Both the position numbers and the translations under genes were made by a program. A stretch of DNA of 64,000 nucleotides, taken from positions 1-64,000 of the forward strand of contig NZ_JEMF01000074.1 of assembly GCF_000591415.1 (NCBI RefSeq), written 5' to 3'. This DNA is from Cobetia crustatorum (lineage in GTDB: Bacteria > Pseudomonadota > Gammaproteobacteria > Pseudomonadales > Halomonadaceae). Of the stretch, positions 9,424-20,310 are shown piece by piece; positions within the stretch are counted from its first letter, which is position 1, and every line of letters begins with the position of its first letter. The notes under the pieces were generated by a model. It was not told the origin of the DNA. It searched no databases and saw only the letters and a list, made by a program, of their open reading frames with translations.

Positions 9424-9987
9424 TTGTCCTCGACCCTCTTTTCGGATGCGGGGATGATTCGGCCACTGACGGCAGACTGCGTTGACGACCGAGTAGAAAC
9501 ACGCTTGCGGCGCACGATAAGACTTGGCTCAGATGGCCAAGCCTCGGGGGGGCGAGTTTACACGCCACTTATGTGAGTGCCTAGCGTCATGGGCCACCGG
9601 CAATGGTCATATCGAGACCTTTTTGTGACAAGAGCGTTGCTCTGAGTAATAAGTGCGCTCAATAGAGAGCCATTGCCATGCTATACCAGAATCCCGTGTC
9701 GTAAAGCATGTCTCATCGTCCGCTCGCTGGTGTGGCATGATCGCTCCTGATACCTCTATATATCCTTATGGACCGCTACACTGGCGGAATGGGGTTTGCC
9801 GCGCCTTGCCATCTCGGTGACAATACTCGCTCGGAGATCACGCTCGGCACTTGTCCGCGCGTTACAAGGTTCACGCGACGCCTCTGTCTATATCAGCGCA
9901 CAGTCCTTCACGACGCCATGCGCCACCAGCAGATCGCCGTGATTCATTGCCCCCACTCTTGACGCCCCGCAGGCGAGGAGCTACTGC
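9424..9987. other. metK-tktA divergent control region
   Basis: A 564-nt gap between divergent genes. It holds a small dyad CTTGGC/GCCAAG near 9524-9543 and a seven-G run near 9546. A 64-codon open frame inside has neither an RBS nor plausible composition. No riboswitch was recognised. Confidence 0.4.
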
Positions 9988-11982
9988 ATGCCTTCCCGTT
10001 TTGACCTGGCCAACGCCATCCGTGCACTTTCCATGGACGCCGTTCAGAAGGCCAAGTCTGGCCACCCCGGCGCCCCCATGGGCATGGCCGACATCGCTGA
10101 AGTGCTCTGGAACGATCACCTCAAGCACAACCCGGCCAACCCGAACTGGGCCGACCGTGACCGCTTCGTGCTGTCCAATGGCCACGGCTCCATGCTGCTC
10201 TACTCGCTGTTGCACCTCACGGGCTACCAGCTGAGCCTCGAAGACCTGCAAAACTTCCGTCAGCTGCACTCCAAGACCGCTGGTCATCCGGAATACGGCT
10301 ATGCGCCGGGCATCGAGACCACCACTGGTCCGTTGGGGCAAGGTCTGGCCAATGCTGTCGGCATGGCGATCGCCGAGAAGACACTGGCGGCACAGTTCAA
10401 TCGTCCGGGTCATAACGTCGTCGATCACACCACCTGGTGCTTCCTGGGCGACGGCTGCCTGATGGAAGGCATCTCTCACGAAGTCAGCTCGTTGGCGGGC
10501 ACTCTGGGTCTGGGTAAGCTGATTGCACTGTATGACGACAACGGCATCTCAATCGATGGTGAAGTCGACGGCTGGTTCACCGACGATACCGCCAAGCGCT
10601 TTGAAGCGTACGGCTGGCACGTCGTGGCTAACGTCGACGGCCACAAGCCGGAAGAGATCAATGCCGCTATCGCGCTGGCCAAGAGCCACGACGACAAGCC
10701 GAGCCTGATCATCTGCAAGACCGTGATCGGCTTTGGCGCGCCGAACAAGGAAGGTACCGAGTCCTGCCACGGTGCTCCGCTGGGTGACGACGAAGTCGCG
10801 GCTACCCGCGAGAAGCTGGGCTGGAATCACGCGCCGTTCCATATTCCGGAAGACATCTACAAGGGATGGGATGCCAGCGAGCGCGGCACCAAGCTCGAGA
10901 GCGAGTGGGATATCCGCTTCGCCCGTTATCAGGAAGCGCATCCGGAATTGGCCGCCGAGTTCACTCGTCGCCTGGCTGGCAAGCTGCCGCACAACCTGAC
11001 CAGCGAGAAGATGATTGAAGAAGCGCAGGCCGCAGGCGACAGCCCCGCGACCCGCAAGGCCTCCTTCGAGTGTCTGAACCAGCTGGGTCCGCAGTTGCCG
11101 GAACTGCTCGGCGGCAGCGCTGACCTTGCTCCGTCCAACCTGACCTTCTGGAAGGGCGCCAAGGCCATCACCCACGAAGATTTCAGTGGCAACTACCTGC
11201 ACTACGGTGTGCGTGAGTTCGGCATGGGTGCGATCATGAATGGTGCTGGCCTGCACGGCGGCTTCATTCCCTACGGCGCCACCTTCCTGATCTTCATGGA
11301 ATACATGCGCAATGCCGTACGCATGGCCGCCTTGATCGGCCAGCAGGCTATCTACGTCTTCACTCACGACTCCATCGGTCTGGGCGAAGACGGCCCGACA
11401 CACCAGCCGATCGAACAGCTGACCAGTCTGCGCACCACGCCGAACCTCTCTACCTGGCGTCCGGCGGATGCCGTTGAGACCGCAGCAGCATGGGATGCTG
11501 CCATCAAGCGTCATGCAGGCCCGACTGCATTGATCCTGTCGCGTCAGAATTTGCCGCATCAGAACCGTGACAAGGCGCAACTGGCCAACATCAGCCGCGG
11601 TGGTTATGTGCTGAAGGATGCTGCCAATGGCCAGCCGGAACTGATTCTGATCGCGACCGGCTCTGAAGTCGGCCTGGCGATGGATGCTGCAGCCGAACTG
11701 GAAGCTTCCGGTCGTGCTGTTCGCGTCGTCTCCATGCCGGCTACCGATCTGTTCGATGCCCAGGACCTGGAATACCGCGAATCTGTACTGCCGTCTTCGG
11801 TTACTGCACGCGTGGCAATCGAAGCCGGTCACCGTGATTACTGGTTCAAGTATGTCGGCCTGAACGGCGATATCGTCGGCATGGAAACCTTCGGGGAATC
11901 CGCACCGGCCGGTGACCTGTTCAAGCACTTCGGCTTCACGGTCGAGAACGTGGTCGAGCGCGCCAGCAAGCTACTGGGCTGA
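9988..11982 (+). CDS. tktA: transketolase
   Basis: Thiamine-diphosphate enzyme moving two-carbon units in the pentose phosphate pathway. It supplies erythrose-4-P, the substrate of the next gene's product. At 664 aa it is full length. Visible motifs are [17 protein letters not shown] (N-terminal His and substrate site), the ThDP motif from GDGCLMEG to [25 protein letters not shown], and the C-terminal domain [20 protein letters not shown] 7 nt before the ATG confirms the start. It leads the tkt-epd-pgk-fba cluster but ends in its own terminator. Confidence 0.97.
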   Translation: MPSRFDLANAIRALSMDAVQKAKSGHPGAPMGMADIAEVLWNDHLKHNPANPNWADRDRFVLSNGHGSMLLYSLLHLTGYQLSLEDLQNFRQLHSKTAGHPEYGYAPGIETTTGPLGQGLANAVGMAIAEKTLAAQFNRPGHNVVDHTTWCFLGDGCLMEGISHEVSSLAGTLGLGKLIALYDDNGISIDGEVDGWFTDDTAKRFEAYGWHVVANVDGHKPEEINAAIALAKSHDDKPSLIICKTVIGFGAPNKEGTESCHGAPLGDDEVAATREKLGWNHAPFHIPEDIYKGWDASERGTKLESEWDIRFARYQEAHPELAAEFTRRLAGKLPHNLTSEKMIEEAQAAGDSPATRKASFECLNQLGPQLPELLGGSADLAPSNLTFWKGAKAITHEDFSGNYLHYGVREFGMGAIMNGAGLHGGFIPYGATFLIFMEYMRNAVRMAALIGQQAIYVFTHDSIGLGEDGPTHQPIEQLTSLRTTPNLSTWRPADAVETAAAWDAAIKRHAGPTALILSRQNLPHQNRDKAQLANISRGGYVLKDAANGQPELILIATGSEVGLAMDAAAELEASGRAVRVVSMPATDLFDAQDLEYRESVLPSSVTARVAIEAGHRDYWFKYVGLNGDIVGMETFGESAPAGDLFKHFGFTVENVVERASKLLG

Positions 11983-12430
11983 TGCCACAATAGAAAGTCA
12001 GCGCTAGAGAATGGGTGCTTGAAAATCAGTGCCAGCATCACAGCGCTATCGACGCCGCCGTCTCCCGAAAGGGGATGGCGGCGTTTTCGTGTTCATGGCA
12101 TTTCTCCTATACATGGCAGCGTCATTCTTGCTCGCCACCCAACGGCGTCACTCACTGTCGCCTGTAGTCGACGCCTGATGATGACCCTCGCCCCCAGGTG
12201 ACACGTGTCAACTTACGCTGACATGCACATCCCGCCATCTAACGTCGCGTCGCGTGCATTGCGACACTCGCCTCATCGACTACATAACTCGCCCTTATGC
12301 GTAGTCTGACTACGCGGCTCTAGACGAAAAAAACTCCAAAATCAGTCGCTTGCGCCCCGCTAGCACATCCCGCCGACACGCTTGATGCGCTACCATGTCT
12401 GTCCACTGACGGGATGGTCACGAGATACTT
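11983..12430. other. tktA-epd intergenic region
   Basis: A 448-nt gap holding the tktA terminator and probably the epd promoter. A short dyad GCGTAGT-CTG-ACTACGC lies at 12299-12315, about 115 nt before epd, and could be an operator. No gene is seen. Confidence 0.4.
12052..12083 (+). terminator. tktA terminator
   Basis: Stem ACGCCGCCgTCTCC / GGGGATGGCGGCGT with a short CGAA-type loop, followed by TTTTCG, 70 nt after the tktA stop. Confidence 0.8.
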
Positions 12431-13606
12431 TTGAGCAACAGCAGCCCCCAACACACACACACGGCCCTCGATGACTTGCTCGAGAACGCCGACCATGGCC
12501 GATCGCCCTTACGCGTCGCCATCAATGGTTATGGCCGTATCGGTCAGTGTGTGCTCAGGGCGTTGATCGAGCGCGATGCTCGCGGCGAGTCATTGCCGCT
12601 AGAGGTCGTGGCAATCAACGAGCTGTCGGATCTCGACACCATCACCTATCTGACTCGTTACGACACCACGCATGGCCGCTTCCCCGGCACTGTGGAACAG
12701 CGTGACGGCCAGCTGGTGGTCAACGGCCATGCCATTACTATCCTGTCCGAGGCTGATCCAGACTGCTTGCCATGGCGGGCACTCGGGATTGATCTGGTAC
12801 TGGAGTGTTCAGGTAGCTTCAAGGACCGCGCCACCGCTGAGCGCCATCTGGCGGCGGGGGCAGGACGCCTGCTGTTCTCCCAGCCAGGCGATACCGACGC
12901 CGATGTGGACGCCACCATCGTGTGCGGCATCAACCAGTCCGCATTGTGCTCAGGATTGCGCATCGTTTCTGCCGCATCCTGTACCACCAACTGCTTGATC
13001 CCGGTATTGACCGTATTGGAGCAAGCCTTCGGGCTGGAACGTGGCGTGACGACGACCGTACACTCGGCGATGAATGATCAACCGGTGATCGATGCCTACC
13101 ATCAGACTGACTTGCGTCTGACACGCTCCGCGATGGGCTCGATCGTGCCGGTCGACACTGGACTGGCCAAGGGCATCAATCGTTTGATGCCGCATCTGGA
13201 AGGCCGCTTCGAGTGCCTGCACCTGCGCGTGCCGACCATCAACGTCTCATGCATGGACATGTCGATTGAAGTGAAGCGTGATGTGACGAAGGAAGAGGTC
13301 AATGATCTGCTGCGTGCCGCCTGTACGGGTCACCTGCAGGGGCTGATGGGGCTGAGTGAAGAGCCAACGGCGTCCATCGACTTCAACCACGATCCGCGCT
13401 CGGGTATCGTGGACGCAACCCAGACCCGCGTTGCCGGTGATCGCCTGATCAAGTTGCTGTGCTGGTTCGACAACGAATGGGGCTTTGCCAATCGCATGCT
13501 GGACGTGGCCACTCACTGGCACGCCTGCGAGATGGCGCCCCAGTGCTCCGGCGATCCGGCGACGGGAGTTCTCCCCACTGATTCACGACCAAGGAACCCG
13601 TCATGA
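12431..13606 (+). CDS. epd: erythrose-4-phosphate / glyceraldehyde-3-phosphate dehydrogenase
   Basis: GAPDH-superfamily enzyme. The NAD fold begins [18 protein letters not shown] after a 27-residue extension. The catalytic segment [14 protein letters not shown] holds the active Cys. [15 protein letters not shown] and [19 protein letters not shown] are closer to E. coli Epd than to GapA, suggesting erythrose-4-P oxidation for pyridoxal-P synthesis, though a glycolytic role cannot be excluded. The start is TTG at 12431 with no strong RBS. The stop overlaps the pgk start by 4 nt (ATGA), so the two are coupled. Confidence 0.9.
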   Translation: MSNSSPQHTHTALDDLLENADHGRSPLRVAINGYGRIGQCVLRALIERDARGESLPLEVVAINELSDLDTITYLTRYDTTHGRFPGTVEQRDGQLVVNGHAITILSEADPDCLPWRALGIDLVLECSGSFKDRATAERHLAAGAGRLLFSQPGDTDADVDATIVCGINQSALCSGLRIVSAASCTTNCLIPVLTVLEQAFGLERGVTTTVHSAMNDQPVIDAYHQTDLRLTRSAMGSIVPVDTGLAKGINRLMPHLEGRFECLHLRVPTINVSCMDMSIEVKRDVTKEEVNDLLRAACTGHLQGLMGLSEEPTASIDFNHDPRSGIVDATQTRVAGDRLIKLLCWFDNEWGFANRMLDVATHWHACEMAPQCSGDPATGVLPTDSRPRNPS

Positions 13607-14766
13607 ACGTGAAAACGATGACTGCCCTCGACCTGTCCGGAAAGCGTGTCCTGATCCGCGAAGATCTCAACGTGCCGGTCCGTGATGGCCAGGTGACCAG
13701 CGATGCACGTATCCGTGCCAGCCTGCCGACCATCAAGGCTGCTCGTGATGCTGGTGCGTGCGTCATGCTGATGAGTCACCTGGGGCGCCCGACGGAAGGC
13801 CAGCCAGAAGACCAGTTCTCACTGGCACCTGTCGCGACTCACCTGGGCGAACTGCTTGGCAGCCCGGTGCGTTTGATCAGTGACTATCTCGACAGTGCAC
13901 CGGAAGTCGCTGACGGAGAAGTCGTACTACTGGAAAACGTGCGCTTCAATACTGGTGAGAAAAAGGACGAAGAATCTCTGTCGCGCGCCTATGCAGCGCT
14001 GTGCGACATCTACGTGATGGACGCCTTCGGCACCGCACACCGCGCGCAAGCCTCGACTCACGGCGTGGCACGCTTCGCGCCGGACGCCTGCGCTGGCCCG
14101 CTGTTGGCAGCAGAACTTGAAGCACTCGAAAAAGCCTTGGCTGCACCGCGCTCACCGATGGTCGCCATCGTGGGGGGCTCCAAGGTCTCGACCAAGCTTG
14201 AAGTCCTCAAGGCACTATCTGACAAGTGCCAGCAGCTGATTGTCGGTGGCGGCATTGCCAACACTTTCATCGCGGCAGCCGGTTACAACGTCGGCAAGTC
14301 ACTCTATGAAGCTGACCTGCTCGACACCGCGCGTGCGCTGATGGACAAGGTGGAAATTCCGCTGCCGACAGATGTCGTGGTCGCCACTGAGTTCTCCGAC
14401 AAGGCAGAAGCGATCGTGCGTGCCGTTTCTGACGTGCGTGACGATGAGATGATTCTCGATATCGGCCCTGAGACTGCCTCGCGCTTCGGCGCACTACTCA
14501 AGGATGCTGGCACCATTTTATGGAACGGCCCGGTCGGCGTCTTCGAGATTGAGCAATTCGCCAACGGTACCGAGAAGCTGGCTTACGCCATCGCCGAGAG
14601 CGACGCCTTCTCGATTGCGGGCGGCGGTGACACGCTGGCGGCCATCGACAAGTACGACGTCGAGTCGCGTGTGTCCTACATTTCTACCGGTGGTGGTGCC
14701 TTCCTTGAGTACGTGGAAGGCAAAACCCTACCGGCTGTGGCGGCTCTGGAAGCCGCTGCACGCTAA
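13603..14766 (+). CDS. pgk: phosphoglycerate kinase
   Basis: Transfers the acyl phosphate of 1,3-bisphosphoglycerate to ADP. It is 387 aa, the usual bacterial length. Motifs are [11 protein letters not shown] and SHLGRPTEG (substrate side), [13 protein letters not shown], and the nucleotide-site [12 protein letters not shown] near the end. It is translationally coupled to epd and followed after 118 nt by fba. Confidence 0.97.
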   Translation: MNVKTMTALDLSGKRVLIREDLNVPVRDGQVTSDARIRASLPTIKAARDAGACVMLMSHLGRPTEGQPEDQFSLAPVATHLGELLGSPVRLISDYLDSAPEVADGEVVLLENVRFNTGEKKDEESLSRAYAALCDIYVMDAFGTAHRAQASTHGVARFAPDACAGPLLAAELEALEKALAAPRSPMVAIVGGSKVSTKLEVLKALSDKCQQLIVGGGIANTFIAAAGYNVGKSLYEADLLDTARALMDKVEIPLPTDVVVATEFSDKAEAIVRAVSDVRDDEMILDIGPETASRFGALLKDAGTILWNGPVGVFEIEQFANGTEKLAYAIAESDAFSIAGGGDTLAAIDKYDVESRVSYISTGGGAFLEYVEGKTLPAVAALEAAAR

Positions 14767-14884
14767 ACCCACCTGTGTCCTGACCGACGCGGGCATTAGA
14801 GATAAAGCAATAAGGTCGCTCTCCGCCACGGCGGGGAGCACCCGACGCTCCTCCACTTAATTCCTCAAGAAGACAGGTGATGTC

Positions 14885-15949
14885 ATGGCATTGATCAGCA
14901 TGCGCCAGATGTTGGACCACGCAGCCGAGTACGGATACGGCATTCCGGCGTTCAACGTCAACAACCTCGAGCAGATGCGCGCCATCATGGAAGCTGCCGA
15001 TCACACCGATTCTCCGGTGATCGTTCAAGCCTCCGCAGGTGCACGCAAATACGCTGGCGCGCCGTTCCTTCGCCACCTGATCCTGGCTGCCATCGAGGAA
15101 TTCCCGCATATCCCGGTCGTCATGCACCAGGATCACGGCACCTCACCCGCGATCTGTCAGCGCTCCATCCAGCTGGGCTTCAGTTCAGTGATGATGGACG
15201 GCTCGCTGGGCGAAGATGGCAAGACCCCGACCAGCTACGAATATAACGTCGAAGTGACCCGTCGTACCGTCGAGATGGCTCACGCCTGTGGCGTGTCCGT
15301 CGAAGGCGAACTGGGTTGCCTCGGCTCGCTGGAAACCGGTATGGCCGGTGAAGAAGATGGCGTTGGTGCGGAAGGCGTCCTGGATCACGACCAGATGCTG
15401 ACCGACCCGGAAGAAGCTGCCGACTTCGTCAAGAAGACTCACGTCGATGCACTGGCGATCGCTATCGGGACTTCTCACGGCGCCTACAAGTTCACCAAGC
15501 CGCCGACAGGTGACACCCTGTCCATCCAGCGCATCAAGGAAATTCACGCCCGCATCCCGGAGACACACCTGGTCATGCACGGTTCTTCCTCTGTGCCGCA
15601 GGACTGGCTGGAAATCATCAACGAATACGGCGGCAAGATTCCGGAAACCTACGGCGTGCCGGTCGACGAGATTGTCGAAGGCATCAAGCACGGCGTGCGC
15701 AAGATCAACGTCGATACCGATCTGCGTCTGGCCTCTACCGGTTCCATCCGTCGCTTCATGGCGCAGAACCCGTCTGAATTTGACCCGCGCAAGTATCTGA
15801 GTGCGTCAGTGAAGGCGATGCGCGATATCTGTATCGCACGCTATGAAGCCTTCGGTGCCGCCGGACACGGCAGCAAGATCAAGCCGATGAACCTCGAGCA
15901 GATGTTCGAGCGTTACGGTCGTGGCGAGCTGGACCCGAAGATCAACTGA
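14885..15949 (+). CDS. fba: class II fructose-1,6-bisphosphate aldolase
   Basis: Zinc aldolase of glycolysis and gluconeogenesis, 354 aa. It begins [27 protein letters not shown]. The VVMHQDHG segment carries a zinc ligand and the catalytic region; [18 protein letters not shown] and [10 protein letters not shown] carry further ligands. The sequence type matches the longer Calvin-cycle/Pseudomonas-like subgroup rather than E. coli FbaA. It is the last gene of the epd-pgk-fba run and is closed by a terminator. Confidence 0.96.
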   Translation: MALISMRQMLDHAAEYGYGIPAFNVNNLEQMRAIMEAADHTDSPVIVQASAGARKYAGAPFLRHLILAAIEEFPHIPVVMHQDHGTSPAICQRSIQLGFSSVMMDGSLGEDGKTPTSYEYNVEVTRRTVEMAHACGVSVEGELGCLGSLETGMAGEEDGVGAEGVLDHDQMLTDPEEAADFVKKTHVDALAIAIGTSHGAYKFTKPPTGDTLSIQRIKEIHARIPETHLVMHGSSSVPQDWLEIINEYGGKIPETYGVPVDEIVEGIKHGVRKINVDTDLRLASTGSIRRFMAQNPSEFDPRKYLSASVKAMRDICIARYEAFGAAGHGSKIKPMNLEQMFERYGRGELDPKIN

Positions 15950-15995
15950 TCTTCCAGCACCCGCAGATGCAACACTGATACACATGAAGCACTGA

Positions 15996-16026
15996 AAAGG
16001 CGGCCCGAATGGGTCGCCTTTTTTTA
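15996..16026 (+). terminator. fba terminator
   Basis: Stem AGGCGgCCC / GGGtCGCCT with a GAAT loop and a run of seven T. Confidence 0.85.
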
Positions 16027-16166
16027 TCCTCGAATGTCTGAGTGGTTACGATCACACGAGGTCAGACACTCGCTGCCTCGCACGCGCGCAGGTATCCTTG
16101 TCTTGACGCCATATGGCATATACGCCGCGGGCTACTCTCTTAATTGTCGTTACATCAGGAGTCATC

Positions 16167-16541
16167 ATGGCCTCGCTCAAGGACCAGCTATCCGGGCTTG
16201 TCTATTCCACCGAACATGGCGCAACCTGCCCTGAATGCCGGCGCGCCGAGGCAGAGTGCGAGTGTGCTGACCTAGCCGAGCGTGAACGGCTGGAGAATCT
16301 CGATGGTGTAGTGCGTATTCGCCGTGAAACCAGCGGCCGCAAGGGCAAGGGTGTCACCACCGTGACGGGAATTCCGCTCGCAGAGAAGGAACTCAAGTCC
16401 CTCGCCAAGACTCTCAAGCAACGATGCGGTACCGGCGGTAGCCTCAAGGACGGCATCGTGGAGATTCAAGGCGATCATCGCGATACGCTCAAGACCGAAC
16501 TCACGCGACTGGGCTATACCGTCAAGTTAGCCGGCGGCTGA
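16167..16541 (+). CDS. yciH: YciH/SUI1-family translation factor
   Basis: A 124-aa protein of the eIF1/SUI1 fold, proposed to act on start-site fidelity on the 30S subunit. A Cys-rich N-terminal piece (CPECRRAEAECEC) could bind zinc. The SUI1 core follows: VRIRRETSGRKGKGVTTVTG, then LKQRCGTGGSLKDGIVEIQG. AGGAG just before the ATG at 16167 fixes the start; the frame is open 54 nt further upstream. Confidence 0.9.
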   Translation: MASLKDQLSGLVYSTEHGATCPECRRAEAECECADLAERERLENLDGVVRIRRETSGRKGKGVTTVTGIPLAEKELKSLAKTLKQRCGTGGSLKDGIVEIQGDHRDTLKTELTRLGYTVKLAGG

Positions 16542-16584
16542 GCTGCACACGCCATCTTTCTCACGAGACTCAAAAGGGATTTAC

Positions 16585-17082
16585 ATGCCGCATTCAGACA
16601 CACAACGTCTTTCACGCTCGGTCCGTAATACCGCACCAACTCGCGCCATCAGCATTATCTCGGCGCGTGCGGTCACCCTCACGGCGCTGCTGGTCGGAGT
16701 ATTGGGTCTGAGTGGCTGCATGACAGGCCCGGACTTCACGCAGCTGGAAGCACGTGTGGTGCCGCAGAAAACCTTCAGCGCACCAGCCGATGCCCAGCTT
16801 GAAGTGCGACTGGTGGATGTCTCCAAAGCAGACGCACCCGCCGGCCTGATTGCCAGCACGCGCTATGGTGGCCTGCGTCAGGGGCCTTTCCCGGTCAGCC
16901 TGCAGTACGATCGCAATGCCATCGAGGAAGGGCACCGCTATGCATTGCAGGCAGATGTACGCAGTGAGGGGCAGCTTTACTGGATCAACGACACGGCAGT
17001 CCCGGTACTGGGTGCCGACAGCACGTCAGAGCGCGAGGTCGAGATTCCCCTCGTGCCATTGCCACGCGCACTGGGGCATTGA
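16585..17082 (+). CDS. YbaY-family lipoprotein
   Basis: A 165-aa protein with a long N-terminal hydrophobic signal ending in a lipobox LSGC (Cys near residue 45), so probably lipid-anchored. The mature part has the YbaY/YscW pilotin-like beta fold: LEVRLVDVSKADAPAGLIAST, GPFPVSLQYDRNAIEEGHRYALQADVR and GQLYWINDTAVPVL. Function of the family outside secretion pilotins is unclear. It lies between yciH and the NERD gene, all on one strand with short gaps. Confidence 0.82.
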   Translation: MPHSDTQRLSRSVRNTAPTRAISIISARAVTLTALLVGVLGLSGCMTGPDFTQLEARVVPQKTFSAPADAQLEVRLVDVSKADAPAGLIASTRYGGLRQGPFPVSLQYDRNAIEEGHRYALQADVRSEGQLYWINDTAVPVLGADSTSEREVEIPLVPLPRALGH

Positions 17083-17135
17083 GCCGTCCCTCTCCCTGCA
17101 TTACCCGCTCTCTTCTTGCTAGATAGGACAACACC

Positions 17136-18056
17136 ATGCAATGGCTGGAATATTTGCTCCCCGTCTTCTTCCTGACACCACTGGGCGCCATCGCGCTGGT
17201 GGTGCTGGGCATGCGCGGCCTGCATGAACGGCGTATCCAGTCACCGCTCACCCGCCGCCAGCTGCGTGAACCAGGCCAGAGCCTGCGCGACCGCCTGGAT
17301 GATGCCTTCCAGGCGCTATTCCTCGATGGCGCGCTGGGGCCACTGATCACGCTCAGCCCGCTAGTCTATGGCATGGGGCGCATGGTGTTCGGCGAGCAAC
17401 AGAACTGGCTGGAGTGGTCAGGCTACGGACTAGCCTGCGCACTGTTCGTGCTGATCTTTGCCCTGCGCCTGACGCGTCACTTCCAGCGTATCCGCAAGCT
17501 CAAGCTAGGTTTGGCCTGCGAGCTTTCCATCGGACAGGAACTGGACCAGCTGATACGTCCGGAACAGCTCACCAGTGTGGTCTATCACGATGTACCCGCC
17601 GATGGCTTCCATATTGATCATCTAGTGGTGACACCGGCCGGCGCTTACGCTATCCGCACCAAAGCCCGCTCACGGCCACTGGATGCCTTGGGTGCGATAA
17701 AGAATGAGGTCAAGCTGAAGGATGGCCGCCTGTACTTCCCGGGTAGCCGCGAGCGCAAGCCGCTACGCGAGACCCGTATCGCCCGCGATTGGACAGCCGC
17801 TTGGCTAAAGCGCGAGTGTGGGGTCGAGGTTCCGGTACATGGTGTGCTGGCACTGCCCGGTTGGCAGATCATCCCGCAAGGTGAACAGCGCAAGGGCGAC
17901 CCTGATGTCGTCAATGGTGAGGGGCTGGCCGAGTGGCTGAACACTCATTGCATGGCGCCAGAAGCTGGCTGCCCGAAGCTAGATGAGCCGCTCAAGCAAC
18001 GCATCAATGAGGCAATTCTCGATCGCGTGCAGGCCGAGCGTCTCGCAAACATCTAG
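17136..18056 (+). CDS. membrane protein with NERD (nuclease-related) domain
   Basis: A 306-aa protein with one N-terminal membrane helix, two more near residues 65-110, then a cytosolic NERD domain (about 125-300). The core reads GFHIDHLVVTPAGAYAIRTKAR. In most NERD domains the last strand carries (E/Q)xK; here it is RTK, so the catalytic acid appears replaced by Arg and nuclease activity is doubtful. The Asp of IDHLVV is kept. Role unknown. Confidence 0.78.
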   Translation: MQWLEYLLPVFFLTPLGAIALVVLGMRGLHERRIQSPLTRRQLREPGQSLRDRLDDAFQALFLDGALGPLITLSPLVYGMGRMVFGEQQNWLEWSGYGLACALFVLIFALRLTRHFQRIRKLKLGLACELSIGQELDQLIRPEQLTSVVYHDVPADGFHIDHLVVTPAGAYAIRTKARSRPLDALGAIKNEVKLKDGRLYFPGSRERKPLRETRIARDWTAAWLKRECGVEVPVHGVLALPGWQIIPQGEQRKGDPDVVNGEGLAEWLNTHCMAPEAGCPKLDEPLKQRINEAILDRVQAERLANI

Positions 18057-18110
18057 CAACCAGGACAGCGCCTGAGACAGCTTCGTCTTGATAGAAAAAA
18101 GCCCTCGATG

Positions 18111-18170
18111 CCAATGAACTGCACCCCGAAAGTTGGATACCCATCCAACCTTCGGGGTGCAGTTCATTGG
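18111..18170. repeat. 60-bp palindrome with IS3-like terminal repeats
   Basis: Two 28-nt arms (18111-18138 and 18143-18170) are perfectly complementary except for one position, around an ACCC loop. The arm contains TGAACTGCACCCCGAAAGTT, which resembles the terminal inverted repeats of IS3-family elements, with the tips facing outward. No transposase lies between them. It looks like a miniature or collapsed IS end pair and could also fold into a long RNA hairpin. No target duplication was seen. Confidence 0.75.
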
Positions 18171-18198
18171 GGTGGCTTTCAATACCTTGTCACTGAGA

Positions 18199-18615
18199 TC
18201 ACAGTCGTGAAAGGCGGCTATGCGGGTCTCCTTCAATATGATCCTTCGGGCCATCTGCAGTCGGCTTACCGGCAGCAGGGATATCGCTTTCCGGCAACTC
18301 CCAGCTACCATCCTCGCTCCAGGGGTCATCTGCTGGGAATTCCTCGATATTGATCTCTTTCACCGAGTAATCCGGCTGATAACGTAGGTCATAATGCGCC
18401 GCACGCACGATGGAGATACACAGCAGTACGGCGACAAGTAGCAGCGGAACACCACCGATGATCGAGGCAGTCTGCAGGGTATCCAGCCCACCGACAAACA
18501 TCAGTACGATTGGCATGAAGGACAGCGCAAAGGCCCAGAACAAACGATTCCAGCGCATCGGTTCCTCATCCACTTCCTTCTGTACTACAGCCGCGAGGAT
18601 GTACGACATGACCAT
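18199..18615 (-). pseudogene. C-terminal fragment of a BCCT transporter
   Basis: About 138 codons. The segment from SYILAAVVQKE through WNRLFWAFALSFMPIVLMFV, GGLDTLQTASII, and a further helix matches the last two membrane helices of betaine/carnitine/choline transporters, followed by an acidic tail. The first ten or so helices are absent and the homology starts abruptly near 18610. The adjacent IS3-like palindrome suggests a deletion linked to a mobile element. Expression as a small membrane protein cannot be excluded. Confidence 0.72.
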
Positions 18616-18781
18616 CGTTTAATCATGGATTGTCGGAGAGCAGCCTTGCGCCACCTCCGTACAATCCTAGTACAACACTTTGATAGTTTCCGTAAAGTTA
18701 ATTCAAGCTACTGTTAGCATAATTTTTACGGGCATCGCGTCGCTGCTACATCACGATGCCACCAAATCCCAAGCGTATGTT

Positions 18782-20118
18782 TTACTCACTCCGCAGGCGT
18801 CCTCCCATCTCCTGCGCGAGATCAACGGCAAAGTGATCCGTCATGCCACCGATGAAATCGAGCATGCGCCGATAGCTGCGATAGAGATCCCAGTCACGAG
18901 TGGGCGTATTTTCCCCGATCAGCGCCAGTACCCGCTCATGCTTGAAGCTGGAACGCCCGGTGGTATGCAGCTCATGCGCCGCACCAATAAAGGCCTCGAG
19001 CAGAATACCCAGCGTGGTATAGGCACCGATTTCCAGCTTGGCCTTACGCTCGTTGCGGAAAATCTTCTGGCGCGCCAGATTCTTGGCTTCGCGCACGCCC
19101 CAGCCAAGATCAGGATGACAGAGGTCCAGCAGGTCTTCAGCGAGTGTGCCTGCGAGCAGTGCATGCTCATGCAGTACAAAGACCTCAGCGACATCCTTCA
19201 CGGCACGCTCCATCGCGGCACCACGTAATGCGGCCACCTTGCGCCGCTGAGAGGTGCCTCTGGCTTCCATCTCGGCATACTCGCGCGGCTCACCGCCACT
19301 GATACCCGTGAGGATGTCGAACACCTCTGCAAACTGGAGAATGCCCATCTCGAGGCCGTCTTCCAGATCCAGCAGTGCGTAGCAGATATCATCTGCGGCC
19401 TCGACCAGCCATGCCAACGGGTGGCGACACCATCGGCCGTCGGCACGCTGTATTAGGCCGCAGCGCTCAGCAACCCCTTCCAGCAACTTACGCTCGCTCT
19501 GGTAGCAACCGAACTTGCCGCCAGCAGTGGCATGTTCCACCGTCCACGGATACTTGAGCAGCGTACCCAATGTGGCTGCCGTCAGGCGCATGCCACCGTG
19601 AAACTGGTTGTACTCAATTTGGGTGACGATCCGGAAGCCTGAGCGTTGCCTTCATAGGTAAGCAAATCAGCGCGCTCGGTCTCGCTGAGTCCGTCGAGGC
19701 GACCATGATCACTGGCAGCCTCGGCGGCAAACCAGTCACGAATGGCATATTCGCCCGCATGACCGAAGGGCGGATTGCCGATGTCATGCCCCAGGCAACC
19801 GGTCTGCACGATGACACCAAGATCCGCGGGCGTGATCCATTCAGGTAGCCGATCACGCAGCTTCTCACCGACCATCATGCCCAGCGAGCGCCCGACACAG
19901 CCGACTTCCAGCGAGTGAGTCAGGCGGGTATGGATATGATCATTATCGGTCAGCGGATGTACCTGGGTCTTGCGGCCCAGCCGACGGAACGAGCCAGCGA
20001 ATACGATACGATCGTGATCCTTGTGGAATGGTGTACGCCCCATTTCACGTGGCGCAGCACCTGGCGCATCGTGTAGACGGCTCGGCTCCAGCAAGCGTTC
20101 CCAGCTCATTGATGACAT
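18782..20118 (-). CDS. dgt: dGTP triphosphohydrolase (frameshifted as written)
   Basis: HD-superfamily enzyme splitting dNTP to deoxynucleoside and triphosphate. The N-terminal part ([51 protein letters not shown]) holds the HD metal ligands. The C-terminal part ([16 protein letters not shown] onward) is in another frame. At about 19638 CAGGCTTCC should probably be CAGGGCTTCC, restoring a continuous [19 protein letters not shown]. Joined length is about 445 aa, the short dGTPase class. The start at 20118 has AAGGAG 8 nt upstream. Confidence 0.9.
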
Positions 20119-20310
20119 CAAAAGACTCCTTGGCGATCGTCCATACAAGACAGCGAAAGCAGACGACAGAGGGCAAACACGCGCACAAAAAAAGAGAACA
20201 GGGGATTGTGGCACCCTGTCCTCTCGCTCTCCAGCTTCTCCCTCATCCCGCCTCAGCCAATCATGACCAAGGCGGGAGCAATGCACGACAATGGCGCGCG
20301 CCTGACACTG

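Noticed and set aside
10549-11928. 459-codon frame antisense to tktA, and similar antisense frames over typA (26567-27937), ntrC (20206-21168) and rep (33434-34492)
   Set aside because: All mirror strongly conserved genes and show no recognisable domains or ribosome sites.
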